DNA of 5,015 nt from NCBI GenBank assembly GCA_016844515.1, contig JAERMP010000176.1, positions 1 through 5,015 on the forward strand, in the 5' to 3' direction. Below the pieces are notes generated by a model. The model saw only the letters and a program-made list of their open reading frames with translations. It did no database searches and was not told where the DNA came from. Numbering within the stretch: position 1 is the first letter of the stretch; the number at the start of each line of letters is the position of its first letter. Source of the DNA: Thermoleophilia bacterium. GTDB lineage: Bacteria > Actinomycetota > Thermoleophilia > Gaiellales > Gaiellaceae. The position numbers and the translations under genes are program-made. Below, one piece after another: positions 4,591-5,015 of the stretch.

Positions 4591-5015
4591 TCGCCGACGC
4601 GCTCGCGGTCGGTTCCGCCGCGCGCAACCTCGTCCTGCTCGGCGATCCGAACCAGCTCCCGCAGGTCTCCCAGGGCGCGCAGCCGGACACCGCCAAGGTG
4701 TCGGTGTTACAGCAGCTGCTGGGCTTGGACGAGACGGTGCTGCGCGAGCGGGGCATCTTCCTCGAGCGAACGTGGCGCCTGCGACCGGAGATCTGTGCGT
4801 TCACCTCGGAGGCGTACTACGAGGGCCGGTTGCTGCCCGCCGAGGTGAGTGGGCTCCGTTCGCTCGCGGCCGGCAACGGCCTCGTGATCGACGCGATCGA
4901 GCACGCGGGGCGCAGCCAGTCCTCCTGGGAGGAGGCGGACGCGGTCGCGGAGGCGATCCGCGCGCTCCTTGGAACATCCTTCACGGACGAGCGCGGGGTC
5001 GTGCGGGCGGTCGGC
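4590..5015 (+). CDS. C-terminal part of a superfamily I helicase (TM0106/DNA2-like), 5'-truncated
   Basis: An uninterrupted frame of 142 codons runs off the right edge. It begins LADALAVGSAARNLVLLGDP, with helicase motif III GDPNQLPQ, then QGAQPDTAKVSVLQQLLG, RGIFLERTWRLRPEICAFTS (motif IV region) and EAYYEGRLLPAEV. This order is characteristic of the helicase half of TM0106-family RecB-nuclease/helicase fusions, DNA repair-type proteins that unwind DNA with ATP. The Walker A region is absent, and where the Walker B box (DEAGQ) should precede LADAL the sequence instead encodes a Ser-rich stretch; further left the DNA is antisense to the ARPP-1-like remnant. No start codon with a ribosome binding site is seen; GTG 4548 opens the frame but outside the homology. 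Without the ATP-binding loop the protein cannot be an active helicase. The 3' end lies beyond the window. Confidence 0.8.

Noticed and set aside
4303..4848. + strand frame of 181 codons over the ARPP-1 remnant and helicase
   Set aside because: It is rich in Ser, Arg and Cys and out of frame with the clear helicase motifs.
1..5015. CRISPR array, tRNA, rRNA, insertion sequence or integrase
   Set aside because: No repeat-spacer periodicity, no RNA gene landmarks and no transposase or recombinase motifs were found on either strand.

Overview
The window is high-GC DNA with strong third-position G/C bias. It carries a DUF1918 gene (a family typical of actinobacteria), several starts without Shine-Dalgarno sequences close behind plausible -10 boxes, and GTG starts. 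I infer an actinobacterial genome, possibly of the Thermoleophilia type; the sequence alone does not prove this.

Left third (1-1551, + strand): the 3' end of an unrecognised gene, then two complete toxin-antitoxin operons in tandem. The first is hicA-hicB (toxin first, 222-805). The second is vapB-vapC (AbrB-type antitoxin first, 911-1551). In each operon the second gene starts inside the stop codon of the first through a 4-nt GTGA overlap. A large perfect inverted repeat sits on the presumed promoter of each operon, as expected for autorepression. An exact 27-bp direct repeat flanks hicAB: one copy lies in the 3' end of the upstream gene and one lies between the operons. The second copy keeps the same reading frame and a stop codon, so hicAB looks like a cassette inserted into, or recombined at, the end of a gene.

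Middle (1552-3302): a zinc-ribbon protein gene broken by an amber codon (1608-2021), then an intact DUF1918 gene (2006-2209) with a good ribosome binding site. On the - strand follow a 39-residue very basic small protein with an ideal ribosome binding site (2292-2411), a strong hairpin terminator (2766-2799), and an intact SnoaL-like NTF2-fold gene (2850-3302).

Right third (3303-5015): mostly gene debris. There is a four-cysteine HiPIP-like fragment with no usable start (- strand, 3626-3775), an intact cupin gene (- strand, 3863-4189), and a frameshifted, internally deleted remnant of an ARPP-1/DUF6569-like protein (- strand, 4242 to about 4590). The C-terminal half of a superfamily I (TM0106/DNA2-like) helicase then runs off the right edge on the + strand. 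The ARPP-1 remnant and the helicase have both lost their N-terminal coding parts at the same point near 4580-4592, which marks a deletion or rearrangement breakpoint (or an assembly chimera).

The genes do not form one pathway. The picture is an accessory region with two toxin-antitoxin modules, a few intact small genes and at least three decaying genes. I see no clear new multi-gene system. The best leads are the repeat-bracketed hicAB cassette, the evenly spaced operator ahead of vapBC, the small basic protein and the double-truncation junction.
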